Shown here piece by piece: positions 44,409-52,540 of a stretch of DNA of 64,000 nt. Position 1 is the first letter of the stretch. Each line of letters starts with the position of its first letter. The notes below the pieces were generated by a model. The model was not told the origin of the DNA. It searched no databases and worked only from the letters and a program-made list of their open reading frames with translations. Source of the stretch: an uncultured Planctomycetota bacterium (GTDB taxonomy: Bacteria; Planctomycetota; UBA1135; GCA-002686595); NCBI GenBank assembly GCA_903928115.1, contig CAIYPP010000013.1, forward strand, positions 1-64,000. Direction: 5' to 3'. A program made the translations under genes and the position numbers.

Positions 44409-44798
44409 TCTCACGCGGGGGGTGCGCCGCCGCAAGGCGCATCCCCCGCTGCTCTTTGTCCCTCCGCCGTCGGCGACCTCCGCCGAGACTCGCTCCCCGC
44501 CCCGCGCCTTCGGCGCGACTCGGCCGGTGCCCCGGGCCTCGCAACGGCTGCCGAAAGTGCCCCGCCCTCGCAGCGCCGCCTAGGCGCTCCGGCGGACACT
44601 TTCCAAGCTCCCCGCCCGACGCTAACCTTCCCCCCTCTTCGTCCATCGAAGGCCGCTGACCGCGCGTCGGACGGCGCCTTCGGGATCTCCAAAGTCTCTC
44701 CCCCATCTCTCCCTCCCGCGGCCGCGGCCACCCTGGCCAGAGCCTCGGGGTCTCTCGGGTCCCCACCCCCCACCGTCGAAGTTCGACAGTCCCACGCG
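44409..44798. other. 390-base intergenic region before secretin 2
   Basis: It holds the hairpin listed at 44418-44448 and pyrimidine-rich stretches. A TAACCT box at 44623-44628, with only a poor -35 candidate (TTCCAA, 16 bases upstream), is a possible promoter for the second secretin. No coding frame is supported. Confidence 0.5.
44418..44448 (+). terminator. Hairpin after the second exbD, possible terminator or attenuator
   Basis: GGGGGTGCGCC pairs with GGCGCATCCCC over 11 pairs including one G-T. A weak CTCTTTG tract follows after a few bases. The stem is strong but the T-run is poor, so partial read-through is likely. Confidence 0.5.
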
Positions 44799-47405
44799 AT
44801 GAGCAAGGTCGGCAACGCACTCCCGTTCTGCATGCTCCTGACTGCGGCCTGCGCCACGGCGCCCAACTACGCCGTCGAGCCGGTCGAGCCCAGCTCGCCC
44901 GAAGCCGCGCTCGCCCCGGCGCAGCCCGAGCCTGCCCAAGAAGGCACGCAGGAGATGCTCGACAAGCAGAAGGAGCAGCTCCAGCTCAACCAGCAGCGCT
45001 CCGTGCTGCTCGTCGAGCGCCACATGAAGAACGCCAAGGCGCGCATGGAAGACCTGCGCTTCGCCGAGGCGGAAACCGAGCTCCTCGCCGCGCTCGAGCT
45101 GCAGCCGGACAACGCTGCGGCGAAGCAGATGCTCGCCGAAGTGACCGTCCTCATGGGCAAGGTCCCCGGCCCGCAGGGCGTCGACGCGACCGACATGGCC
45201 GCGCGCTGGCAGATCAAGGTCCAGCAGATGCAGGCGCAGGCCCGCGAGAGCCTGAACCAAGGCCGCGCCTTCGCTGAGAAGGGCGAGTGGGAGCGCGCGA
45301 TCGGCGAGTTCTCGGTCGCCAAGAACCTCATCCGCTGGGCCCCGTACTCGTCGATCGACTGGAACGGCGTCGACAGCGAGATCGAAGCCGAGCTCGCGAA
45401 GGCCACTGCCGGTCGCATCGCCGCGGATCAGGCTCGCCGCGACTCGGAGGCGGCCAAGGCCGTCGAGGCCCTGCGCGCCGAGGGCAAGGCCGAGTCGATG
45501 CGCCGCGACGCGCTGATCAACAACATGCTCGATCAGGCGATCGACGCCTTCGAGAAGCGCAACTACGACGAGGCGATGGACTTCTGCGATCAGGCCCTCC
45601 ACGAGGACCCGCGCAACGACCGCGCCATGGAGCTCCGCGACGCCGCCTTCCGCGCCGGTCGCGAGACCGTGCGCGCCGACTACATCGAGAAGAAGCGCGA
45701 GCAGTTCCTGCGCTGGCGCGAAGAGCTCGACAAGCTGCGCATCCCCGAGTCCGACATCTACACGCTGCCCGATCAGGACTTCTGGGCCGACATCAGCGAG
45801 AAGCGAGCCAAGCGCCGCGGCATCGACCTCTCGCAGCGCGAGACGGCCGAAGACCGCGCCCTCAAGGCCAGCCTGCGCGAGACGCGCATCCCCGGCCTCA
45901 AGGTCGCGGACGAGAGCTCGCTCAGCGCGGTGATCGAGGTGCTGCGCACGTTCACGGGCCTCCCGCTCGTGGTCGACCCGGCCGCCGAGACCGCGGCCAC
46001 CGACGCCGGTGCGGCCTACAACCTGAACCTCACCTCGTCGCTGACCGTCGAGCAGGCGCTCAACCTGATCGTCGGCATGTCGGGCGAGGACGTCGCCTGG
46101 GCCGTGCGCAACGACGCGGTCATGGTCACGACCAAGGCCAAGGCCCGCGGCGTGCCGGTGATCTACAACCACGACGTCCAAGACCTCGTGTTCAGCCTGA
46201 CGGACTTCTACGGTCCGCGCATCGAGCGCCTGCGTCTCCTCGACGACATGGAGGACGACGACGGTGGCGGTCCCTTCGGCGGCATCGGTGAGAAGCCGAA
46301 GCTGATCGAGATCTCGAACCTCTCGACCCTGATCCAAGAGAACGTCGCCCCCGGCACCTGGGAAGGCGAGGGCGTCTCGATCGCCGAGGGCGAGGGTTTC
46401 ATCGTCATCGTCCACACGCCGGACGTTCAGGAGCAGGTCAAGAAGTTCCTCAACGACCTGCGCCGCTTCGGCTCGTCGCTCGTCACGATCGAGTCGAAGT
46501 TCATGACGGTCTCGTCGAACTGGCTGCAGGAGATCGGCGTCGACTTCCGCGGTCTCGACAACCCCGTGTTCCCCTTCAAGGACATGGACGACCTGACCAA
46601 CGGCCTCGAGGACGGCGCTTCGCGCGGCCTCGACAACAACGGCCTTGGCGCGGCGTCGGGCATCCCCTCGTCGGGCTTCTTCTACAACGACGGCGCGGAC
46701 GGCGACTTCAAGGGCCGCACCGAGAACTTCTTCGAGAACCCGCTCGGCTCGGCGGTGTCGAACATCGGCGGCATCACGACCCAGCTGACGTTCTTGAACG
46801 ACCTCGAAGTGTCGATGATCCTGCGCGCGGTCGAGAAGTCGACCGACTACCAGCTGATCAACAACCAGATGCTCTCGGTGCACAACACCCAGCGCGCCTA
46901 CGTTGCCGTGATCAACCAGCAGGCCTACATCCAGGACTTCGACGTCGAAGTGGCCCAGTTCCAGGCCGTCGCCGACCCGCAGATCAACGTGCTGCACGAA
47001 GGCGTGGTCCTCGACGTGCGCCCGACAATCCACCACAACCGCAAGTACCTGACGCTGGAGATCCAGCCGACGGTCGCCAAGGTCGTGGCGCTGCGCACCT
47101 TCAGCTCGACCCTCGGTGGCAACACCGCACCGGTCGAGTTCCAGCTGCCGGAGCTCGAAGTGCAGAGCGTCTTCACGACGGCGGTGATCCCCGACGGCGG
47201 CTCGATCCTCCTCGGCGGTCTCTCGAACGTGCGCAACATCGAGCGCCGTGCCGAAGTACCCTGGATCGCCCAGCTCCCGATCGTCGGCTTCCTCCTCAAG
47301 AACGAAGGCTTCAACGAGGAGTCCAAGAGCCTGATGATCGTGATCCGCGCGAGCATCATGGACGTGCACGACGAAGTCGAGAAGCTCGAGCAGCGCATCC
47401 GCTAG
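44799..47405 (+). CDS. Secretin-family lipoprotein with TPR N-terminus (paralogue 2)
   Basis: Encodes 868 aa with the same architecture as the gene at 35275. A lipobox-like signal (MSKVGNALPFCMLLTAAC) precedes helical/TPR segments (about 50-320). An STN-like domain lies near 365-450 (LSAVIEVLRTFTGLPLVVDP, LTVEQALNLIVGMSGEDVAW). The secretin core contains HTPDVQEQVKKFLNDLRRFGSS, VINQQAYIQDFDVEVAQ, LHEGVVLDVRPTIHHN, VIPDGGSILLGGL and IAQLPIVGFLLKNEG. The shared QAYIQDFDVE and VVLDVRP strings show that it is a paralogue of secretin 1. The two may form one mixed ring or two alternative channels served by the same ExbBD motor. A strong hairpin follows the stop. Confidence 0.88.
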   Translation: MSKVGNALPFCMLLTAACATAPNYAVEPVEPSSPEAALAPAQPEPAQEGTQEMLDKQKEQLQLNQQRSVLLVERHMKNAKARMEDLRFAEAETELLAALELQPDNAAAKQMLAEVTVLMGKVPGPQGVDATDMAARWQIKVQQMQAQARESLNQGRAFAEKGEWERAIGEFSVAKNLIRWAPYSSIDWNGVDSEIEAELAKATAGRIAADQARRDSEAAKAVEALRAEGKAESMRRDALINNMLDQAIDAFEKRNYDEAMDFCDQALHEDPRNDRAMELRDAAFRAGRETVRADYIEKKREQFLRWREELDKLRIPESDIYTLPDQDFWADISEKRAKRRGIDLSQRETAEDRALKASLRETRIPGLKVADESSLSAVIEVLRTFTGLPLVVDPAAETAATDAGAAYNLNLTSSLTVEQALNLIVGMSGEDVAWAVRNDAVMVTTKAKARGVPVIYNHDVQDLVFSLTDFYGPRIERLRLLDDMEDDDGGGPFGGIGEKPKLIEISNLSTLIQENVAPGTWEGEGVSIAEGEGFIVIVHTPDVQEQVKKFLNDLRRFGSSLVTIESKFMTVSSNWLQEIGVDFRGLDNPVFPFKDMDDLTNGLEDGASRGLDNNGLGAASGIPSSGFFYNDGADGDFKGRTENFFENPLGSAVSNIGGITTQLTFLNDLEVSMILRAVEKSTDYQLINNQMLSVHNTQRAYVAVINQQAYIQDFDVEVAQFQAVADPQINVLHEGVVLDVRPTIHHNRKYLTLEIQPTVAKVVALRTFSSTLGGNTAPVEFQLPELEVQSVFTTAVIPDGGSILLGGLSNVRNIERRAEVPWIAQLPIVGFLLKNEGFNEESKSLMIVIRASIMDVHDEVEKLEQRIR

Positions 47406-47431
47406 TCTCGGACTCGCTCGAACGGCAACCA

Positions 47432-47467
47432 CGGACGCCGTCCTTCCTGCGGGAAGGGCGGCGTCCG
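47432..47467 (+). terminator. Terminator hairpin after secretin 2
   Basis: The arms CGGACGCC (47432-47439) and GGCGTCCG (47460-47467) pair perfectly, and the inner CCTTCC and GGAAGG extend the stem. Only a short CTTT follows. It separates the secretin cluster from the HAD gene. Confidence 0.6.
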
Positions 47468-47530
47468 ACGCTTTGGTGAGAAGCTGCGCGACGACGTGAT
47501 CGCGATTGGACGCGCGACGCCCGCGACCGC

Positions 47531-47536
47531 TAGCCT
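47531..47536 (+). promoter_or_regulatory. Putative -10 box (TAGCCT) of the HAD hydrolase gene
   Basis: TAGCCT ends 19 bases before ATG 47556. A TTGGAC about 19 bases upstream could serve as a -35, at long spacing. Confidence 0.4.
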
Positions 47537-47555
47537 TCTCATCCCCCCCCCACCC

Positions 47556-48278
47556 ATGGCACGACTCGACGCGATCTTCTTCGACATCGACGACACCCTG
47601 TGCGCGACGACGGCCTTCGCACAGCGCGCCCGCCGCAACGCGGTGCGCGCCATGCTCTCCGCCGGCCTCCACGGCGACGAAGAGTCGATCTTTCGCGAGC
47701 TCGAAGAGGTGATCGCCGAGTTCTCGTCCAACTACGAGCACCACTTCGACAAGCTCCTCCTACGGCTGCCGGAGTCGGCGCTCGCGGGCCACAACCCGGC
47801 GCTGGTCGTCGCCGCGGGGGTGGCCGCCTACCACGACACCAAGTTCCGCGAACTCTCGCCGTTCCCCGGCGTCGCGGAGCTCTTCGCCGACCTGCGGCGC
47901 GCGGGCGTCAAGGTCGGGATCATCACCCACGGACTGACGGTGAAGCAGGCGGAGAAGCTCGTGCGGCTCGGTCTCGTCCCCCACCTCGACCCCAGCGCGA
48001 TCTTCATCTCGGACCAGATCGGGGTCGCCAAGCCCAACCCGAAGCTCTACCAGACGGCGCTGGAGAAGGTCGGCGTACCCGCGGGTCGCTCGCTGTACGT
48101 CGGCGACAACCCGCGCAACGACGTCGCCCCGCCGCGCAAGCTCGGCATGCTGACCTGCTGGGCCCGCATGGTGAGGCGCCACGAGCTCGGAGACGCCCCA
48201 GCGCCCGATTTCGAGGTCGCGAGCTTCGCGGAGCTGCGCACACTCCTGCGCGAGCGCCTCGACGTGCCGCTGCCTTGA
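47556..48278 (+). CDS. HAD-superfamily hydrolase
   Basis: Encodes 240 aa from the ATG at 47556. Motif I is FFDIDDTL, with nucleophile Asp10 and general acid Asp12. Motif II lies in GIITHG, a Lys of motif III in AKPNPKLY, and motif IV in GDNPRNDV. The cap is an all-helical C1 type, with an N-terminal stretch AQRARRNAVRAML. The pattern fits phosphatases of the 'haloacid dehalogenase, variant 3' group, close to the TIGR02253-like proteins. The substrate cannot be told from sequence. Confidence 0.92.
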   Translation: MARLDAIFFDIDDTLCATTAFAQRARRNAVRAMLSAGLHGDEESIFRELEEVIAEFSSNYEHHFDKLLLRLPESALAGHNPALVVAAGVAAYHDTKFRELSPFPGVAELFADLRRAGVKVGIITHGLTVKQAEKLVRLGLVPHLDPSAIFISDQIGVAKPNPKLYQTALEKVGVPAGRSLYVGDNPRNDVAPPRKLGMLTCWARMVRRHELGDAPAPDFEVASFAELRTLLRERLDVPLP

Positions 48279-48285
48279 GCGCGCC

Positions 48286-49860
48286 CTATCGCGCGAGCGA
48301 CGCGTAGGCCGCTACGAGCGCCGCCGTATGCGGGTGCTGCGGCCGGGCGAGCAGCTCATCGACGGGGCCGTGCTCGACACAGCGCCCCTCGTGCAGCACG
48401 GCCATCCGGCCGCCGAGAGCCCGCGCGACCGCGAGATCGTGGGTCACCATGCAGAGCGCCGTCCCACGACGGCGCACCGCCTCCTCCAGGATGCGCAGCA
48501 TCGCCGCGGCGGTGTCGGGGTCGAGGCTGGAGAGGACCTCGTCGCACAGGAGCAGGGCAGGCGAACCACACAGAGCGCGCGCCAGTGCCACGCGCTGGCG
48601 CTCCCCACCGGAGAGTTCGTGGGGCCACGCCCGCAGGTGCACCTCCCCCAGCCCGACACGGGCCAAGGCAGAGCGCACCTCGTCGAAGTTCGCCTCCTGC
48701 CGCCGTCGCACCTCCAGAGCCTCTAGGAGCGCGTCCTCGACACGCAGACGCGGGTTGAGGCTCGATCCCGGATCCTGCAGAACGAGCCCTACGCGGCGGC
48801 GCAGCGCGCTCAGGCGCCCGCGGGACGTGCGAGCCGGATCGATGGGCTCCTCGTTGGCTTCGAGCGAGAGCTCGACGGAACCGCCCGCGCGTGGGACCAG
48901 CCCGAGCAGCGCGGCAAGCAGGGTCGACTTCCCGCTCCCCGATGCGCCGACCACGCTCAGGACCTCGCCGTGCCCGAGCTCGAAGCTCACGTCGGTGAGC
49001 GCCTCGACCCCGGCGTGCTCGCGACCGCCCCAGCGCGACCGCGCTCCGCGCCGAACCGTCAGACCCGCGACCGAGAGGAGCGGCCGAGACCCACCCTGTC
49101 GCGCAGCCGGCGGCTCGCCCCAGCGCTCCCCTTCGTGGGCGAGCTCCGCCGCCGCGCCCCGCGCCACGATCCGACCCTCGCGAAGCACGAGACACTCGTC
49201 CGCCAGCGCGCGCGCGGCGCGCAAGTCGTGCGTGATCCAAAGCACCGCCGTGCCTTCTTCGAGCGCGAGTCGGCGCAGCAGCGCGAGCAGCTCGATCGTG
49301 CGCGGCAGGTCGAGTGCGCTCGTCGGCTCGTCCAGCACGAGAACGTCCGGACTGCGTGCGAGCGCCGTCGCGAGTAAGACGCGCTGGCGTTGACCTCCCG
49401 AGAGTGCGTGCGGCGCGCGCGCGCCGAGCTCGGCCGCAGGCTCGAGCCCGAGCCGCTCGAGCCAAGCCAACGCCCGCTCCCGCGCAGCTCCAGCTGCAAG
49501 CCCGTCGCAGACGCGCAGCGCCTCGGCGACCTGCTCGAGAGCCGCGTAGCAGGGATCGAGCGCCGCCAGCGGATCCTGAGGCACCCAGCCGATCGCGCGC
49601 CCGCGCAGCGCCGAGAGTCCCTCGGCCTGCGACGCGTCGAATGCTCGCTCGCGATGGACGATCGAGCCGCTCACGCGCGCCGTTCCCGGCAGCAGCCCGA
49701 GCAACGCGAGCGCGAGGCTCGACTTCCCCGAGCCAGACGGGCCCACCAGCGCCACGATGCGCCCGGGGGCAAGGTCCAAGCTCACGTCGCGTGCCGCGAT
49801 GCTGCCGCGCGCGTAAGTCACGCACAGCTCGCGCACCGAAAGGACCGGCGCGCTAGTCAC
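48286..49860 (-). CDS. Fused double ATPase of a peptide/nickel-type ABC transporter (DppD-DppF fusion)
   Basis: Encodes 524 aa from GTG 49860. A GGAGG lies 4 bases upstream on the minus strand, and the GTGA overlaps the upstream stop. Two complete nucleotide-binding domains are present. The first has GPSGSGKSS, LSGGQRQRV and VLVLDEPTSALD. The second has GASGSGKST, LSGGERQRV and ALLLCDEVLSSLD, preceded by an Arg/Gly linker near residue 260. The fused form replaces the two separate ATPase genes of the divergent operon at 58611-60595. It ends the minus-strand transporter operon. The predicted role is to energise uptake of oligopeptides or similar solutes. Confidence 0.92.
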   Translation of the reverse strand: MTSAPVLSVRELCVTYARGSIAARDVSLDLAPGRIVALVGPSGSGKSSLALALLGLLPGTARVSGSIVHRERAFDASQAEGLSALRGRAIGWVPQDPLAALDPCYAALEQVAEALRVCDGLAAGAARERALAWLERLGLEPAAELGARAPHALSGGQRQRVLLATALARSPDVLVLDEPTSALDLPRTIELLALLRRLALEEGTAVLWITHDLRAARALADECLVLREGRIVARGAAAELAHEGERWGEPPAARQGGSRPLLSVAGLTVRRGARSRWGGREHAGVEALTDVSFELGHGEVLSVVGASGSGKSTLLAALLGLVPRAGGSVELSLEANEEPIDPARTSRGRLSALRRRVGLVLQDPGSSLNPRLRVEDALLEALEVRRRQEANFDEVRSALARVGLGEVHLRAWPHELSGGERQRVALARALCGSPALLLCDEVLSSLDPDTAAAMLRILEEAVRRRGTALCMVTHDLAVARALGGRMAVLHEGRCVEHGPVDELLARPQHPHTAALVAAYASLAR

Positions 49861-51497
49861 GTTTCCTCCCGAGGATCGAGCGCGTCGCGAGCAGCGTCTC
49901 CGAGCCACGAAAGCGCGATGCATGTAGCGAAGATCAAGCAGCCCGGCGCAACGACGAGCCACGCGAGCGAGAGCCCGCGCGCCTCCTGCATCAGCGCACC
50001 CCACGAAGGGACGGGAGCCTGCACGCCAAATCCGAGGAACGAGACCGACGACTCCGCCAGCAAGGCGGAGAGCGCCACGAACGACGCCGAGGCGAGCGCG
50101 GGCGCGAGCACGTTCGGGAGCACGTGCCGGAACAGCAAACGCGGGACCGAGTAGCCGAGCGCACGAGCGGCCACGACGTAGTCGAGCTCGCGCACACGGA
50201 GCGCTTCGGCGCGCACCAACCGCGCGACACCGGTCCAGCCGACGACCACGAGCACGCCCACCACCCAACCGAGCGGAGACACTCGCGAGAGAGACGCGCG
50301 CTCGGAGCCGATCGCGACGGCCGTGACGACGAGGAAGAAGGGCGGGAACGACTGCAGCACAGCGATCAGCGCTCGCACGAGCGCGTCCAGCGGCCCGCGC
50401 GCGTACCCCGCGAGTGCGCCGAGCAGCGTGCCGAGCGTGAGGATCCCCAGTGCGGCTAGCGCGCCGGCGGTGAGGCTCGTGCGCCCCCCCCAGAGCAAGC
50501 GAGCGAGCACGTCTCGACCCAGCGAGTCGGTTCCGAGCAGGTGACGCCAGCGCGAATCCGCCGCAGGTTCGCCCGGCAGCGCGTCGAGGCGCGCAGCGGA
50601 TCCTGGGCGCTCCGCGCGCGAAGCCTCGAGCCACGTCGGAGGGCGCGCGGCCTCTGCGAGTCGGGTCTCGTCGCGTCCGAACGCGATCGGCGGAAACCAC
50701 GCAGAACTCGCCTCGAGTGCGCCAGAGGCGAGGCCCTGCTTCACCTCGCGCGTCGCGAAGCCGCTGGGGGCGCGGAACGCGATGTCGCAGATCCAAGCGA
50801 AGAGGAGCGAGGCGGCGAGCCACGCGAGCACGCGACGGGCGGGCGCCCCGAGGAGCGCGAGCACGAGGACGCCGAGCCACGCGAAGGCGGCGAACCAGTC
50901 GACGCGCTCGAGATCCGCGAGCAGCGGATAGGTGCGCTGTTCGCGCAGCGCCACGCCGTCCCCTTGCGCCCCGCGCGGTCGGTGCGTCTCGCGCAGCCGC
51001 GCAGCGTCGCGCGCCAGCTCCGCTGCCGGTCCGAGGTCGTCGAGCTTCCCCTCGTGCACCTTCTCCGTCCAGCCGCGCGCACGGAGCTCCAGCGCGTCGA
51101 GCGGAACCTGCACCTCGCGCTCCGCACTCGCGAAGCGCCGCACGGTCGCGATGCGAAGCTCCAACGCGCGCAGCTCGCGCGCCACGGCCTGCTGCGCGAT
51201 GAACACCGCGTGGATGGTCGCGGGCTCGTCCTCTCGGAGCGCCTGCCGTGCCGCGGCGGCCTCGATCAAGCGCGTGTTCCAGCTCGCGGCGAGCGGCTCC
51301 AACTCCGCGAGGCTCGTCTCGTAGGCGCCGCGATCGACGGCGACGAGCACGTAGGGCCTCGATGAGGCGAGGAACGGCGCGAAGACCGCGCTCGAGATCA
51401 CCAGCGCGAGCACGACGAGCGCGAAACGCACGCCCGGCCGCGCGCGCCAACGCTGCACCCAACCGGGACTGCGAACGCAGGACTCAGCGCCAGCCAT
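49857..51497 (-). CDS. ABC transporter permease (DppC-type) with a large periplasmic/membrane insertion
   Basis: Encodes 546 aa, against about 300 in normal DppC/OppC proteins. TM1 is at about 24-44. The standard permease core begins near 318 with HLLGTDSLGRDVLARLLWGGRTS and contains an EAA-type loop (EALRVRELDYVVAARALGYS, then HVLPNVLAPALAS). Between them lie about 270 extra residues: a helical, probably coiled-coil section rich in Ala/Glu/Arg (about 55-190), two additional hydrophobic segments (WFAAFAWLGVLVLALLG and VLAWLAASLLFAWIC), and a connecting loop. The ATG overlaps the upstream permease stop by 14 bases. It is expected to pair with that DppB-type protein. Confidence 0.9.
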   Translation of the reverse strand: MAGAESCVRSPGWVQRWRARPGVRFALVVLALVISSAVFAPFLASSRPYVLVAVDRGAYETSLAELEPLAASWNTRLIEAAAARQALREDEPATIHAVFIAQQAVARELRALELRIATVRRFASAEREVQVPLDALELRARGWTEKVHEGKLDDLGPAAELARDAARLRETHRPRGAQGDGVALREQRTYPLLADLERVDWFAAFAWLGVLVLALLGAPARRVLAWLAASLLFAWICDIAFRAPSGFATREVKQGLASGALEASSAWFPPIAFGRDETRLAEAARPPTWLEASRAERPGSAARLDALPGEPAADSRWRHLLGTDSLGRDVLARLLWGGRTSLTAGALAALGILTLGTLLGALAGYARGPLDALVRALIAVLQSFPPFFLVVTAVAIGSERASLSRVSPLGWVVGVLVVVGWTGVARLVRAEALRVRELDYVVAARALGYSVPRLLFRHVLPNVLAPALASASFVALSALLAESSVSFLGFGVQAPVPSWGALMQEARGLSLAWLVVAPGCLIFATCIALSWLGDAARDALDPREET

Positions 51498-52530
51498 CGC
51501 GCACCCTCGGGTCGAACCGCGCCTGCAGGAAATCGCTGAACCACAGTCCCGCGAGCGTCAACACACCCGACACGAGCACGCACGCCGCGACCGCGTCGTA
51601 CTCGCGCCGCTGCAGCGAATCGAAGGCGTACTTGCCCATGCCCGGAAGCTCGAACACCGTCTCGACGAGCAGCGAACCGCCGACGAGCCACGGCAGGACC
51701 TGCCCCGCGAGCGTGGTCGCCGGGGCGAGGGAGTTGCGGACGACGTGGCGCAGGATCACGGCGCTCTCGGGCAGTCCGCGCGCACGCGCCGCGCGCACGA
51801 ACTCCGACCGCAACGTCTCGAGCACCGCGCTGCGCACCTGCCGCGACAGGAACGCAATTCCACCGCAGCTCATGCAGAGGAGCGGCAAGACGGCATGCGC
51901 TGCGATGTCCGCCGAGGAACCTGCGCCCGCCCCCCGCGAGCGCAGCCCGAGGATCGGAAGCCAATCGAGCCCCGCCGGACCCAACGTCTCCTGCGCCAGC
52001 AGCGCGAGCCAGAACACTGGTGCGGAGTACAACGCGAGGGAGATCGCGCGCGTCCATCCGTCGAAGAGTCCTCCGCGCCTCAGTGCCTGAGCGATTCCGA
52101 GGGGAATACCGACCGCGAAGACGAGGAGGGCCGATCCCAGCGCGAGCGGGACCGTGACCGACAACCGCGCACCGAGCTCGTGCGCGATGCTCACCGAGGG
52201 ACGCAGGTACTCGTGACCGAGATCGCCCGCGAGCAAGCCATGCCACGGATGCGCGCCGCTGCCACCGAACCATGCGTGCCCCGTCGGCCCGAGGTCGAAC
52301 GGTCCGAGATAGTGCGCGAACTGGACGAGGAGCGAGCGATCGAGCAAGTGTTCCGCGCGAAAGCGGGCGAGTGCCTCGATCGCCGCAGCGCTCACCGCGT
52401 CCTCGCTGCTGGAGAAGCGCAGCAACGCCGGATCGCCGGGCGCGAGTCGCAGCAGCAGGAAGGTGACCGCGACGAGCCCGAGCAGCGTCCCCGCTGCGCG
52501 CAAAACTCCAAGGCCGAGCTTCGATGCCAC
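51484..52530 (-). CDS. ABC transporter permease (DppB-type)
   Basis: Encodes 348 aa. An N-terminal helix (GVLRAAGTLLGLVAVTFLLLRLAPGDP) is typical of DppB/OppB. The usual first loop is followed by about five further membrane segments. The EAA loop is LRSEFVRAARARGLPESAVILRHVVRNSLAP. The C-terminal VETVFELPGMGKYAFDSLQRREYDAV is another family signature. It lies 10 bases after the frameshifted binding-protein gene. Substrate specificity cannot be inferred. Confidence 0.95.
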   Translation of the reverse strand: MASKLGLGVLRAAGTLLGLVAVTFLLLRLAPGDPALLRFSSSEDAVSAAAIEALARFRAEHLLDRSLLVQFAHYLGPFDLGPTGHAWFGGSGAHPWHGLLAGDLGHEYLRPSVSIAHELGARLSVTVPLALGSALLVFAVGIPLGIAQALRRGGLFDGWTRAISLALYSAPVFWLALLAQETLGPAGLDWLPILGLRSRGAGAGSSADIAAHAVLPLLCMSCGGIAFLSRQVRSAVLETLRSEFVRAARARGLPESAVILRHVVRNSLAPATTLAGQVLPWLVGGSLLVETVFELPGMGKYAFDSLQRREYDAVAACVLVSGVLTLAGLWFSDFLQARFDPRVRDGWR

Positions 52531-52540
52531 GCCCGCGTCC

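Noticed and set aside
44622-47744. 1040-codon minus-strand frame opposite secretin 2
   Set aside because: It is a shadow of the secretin gene, with low-complexity composition and no recognisable domain.
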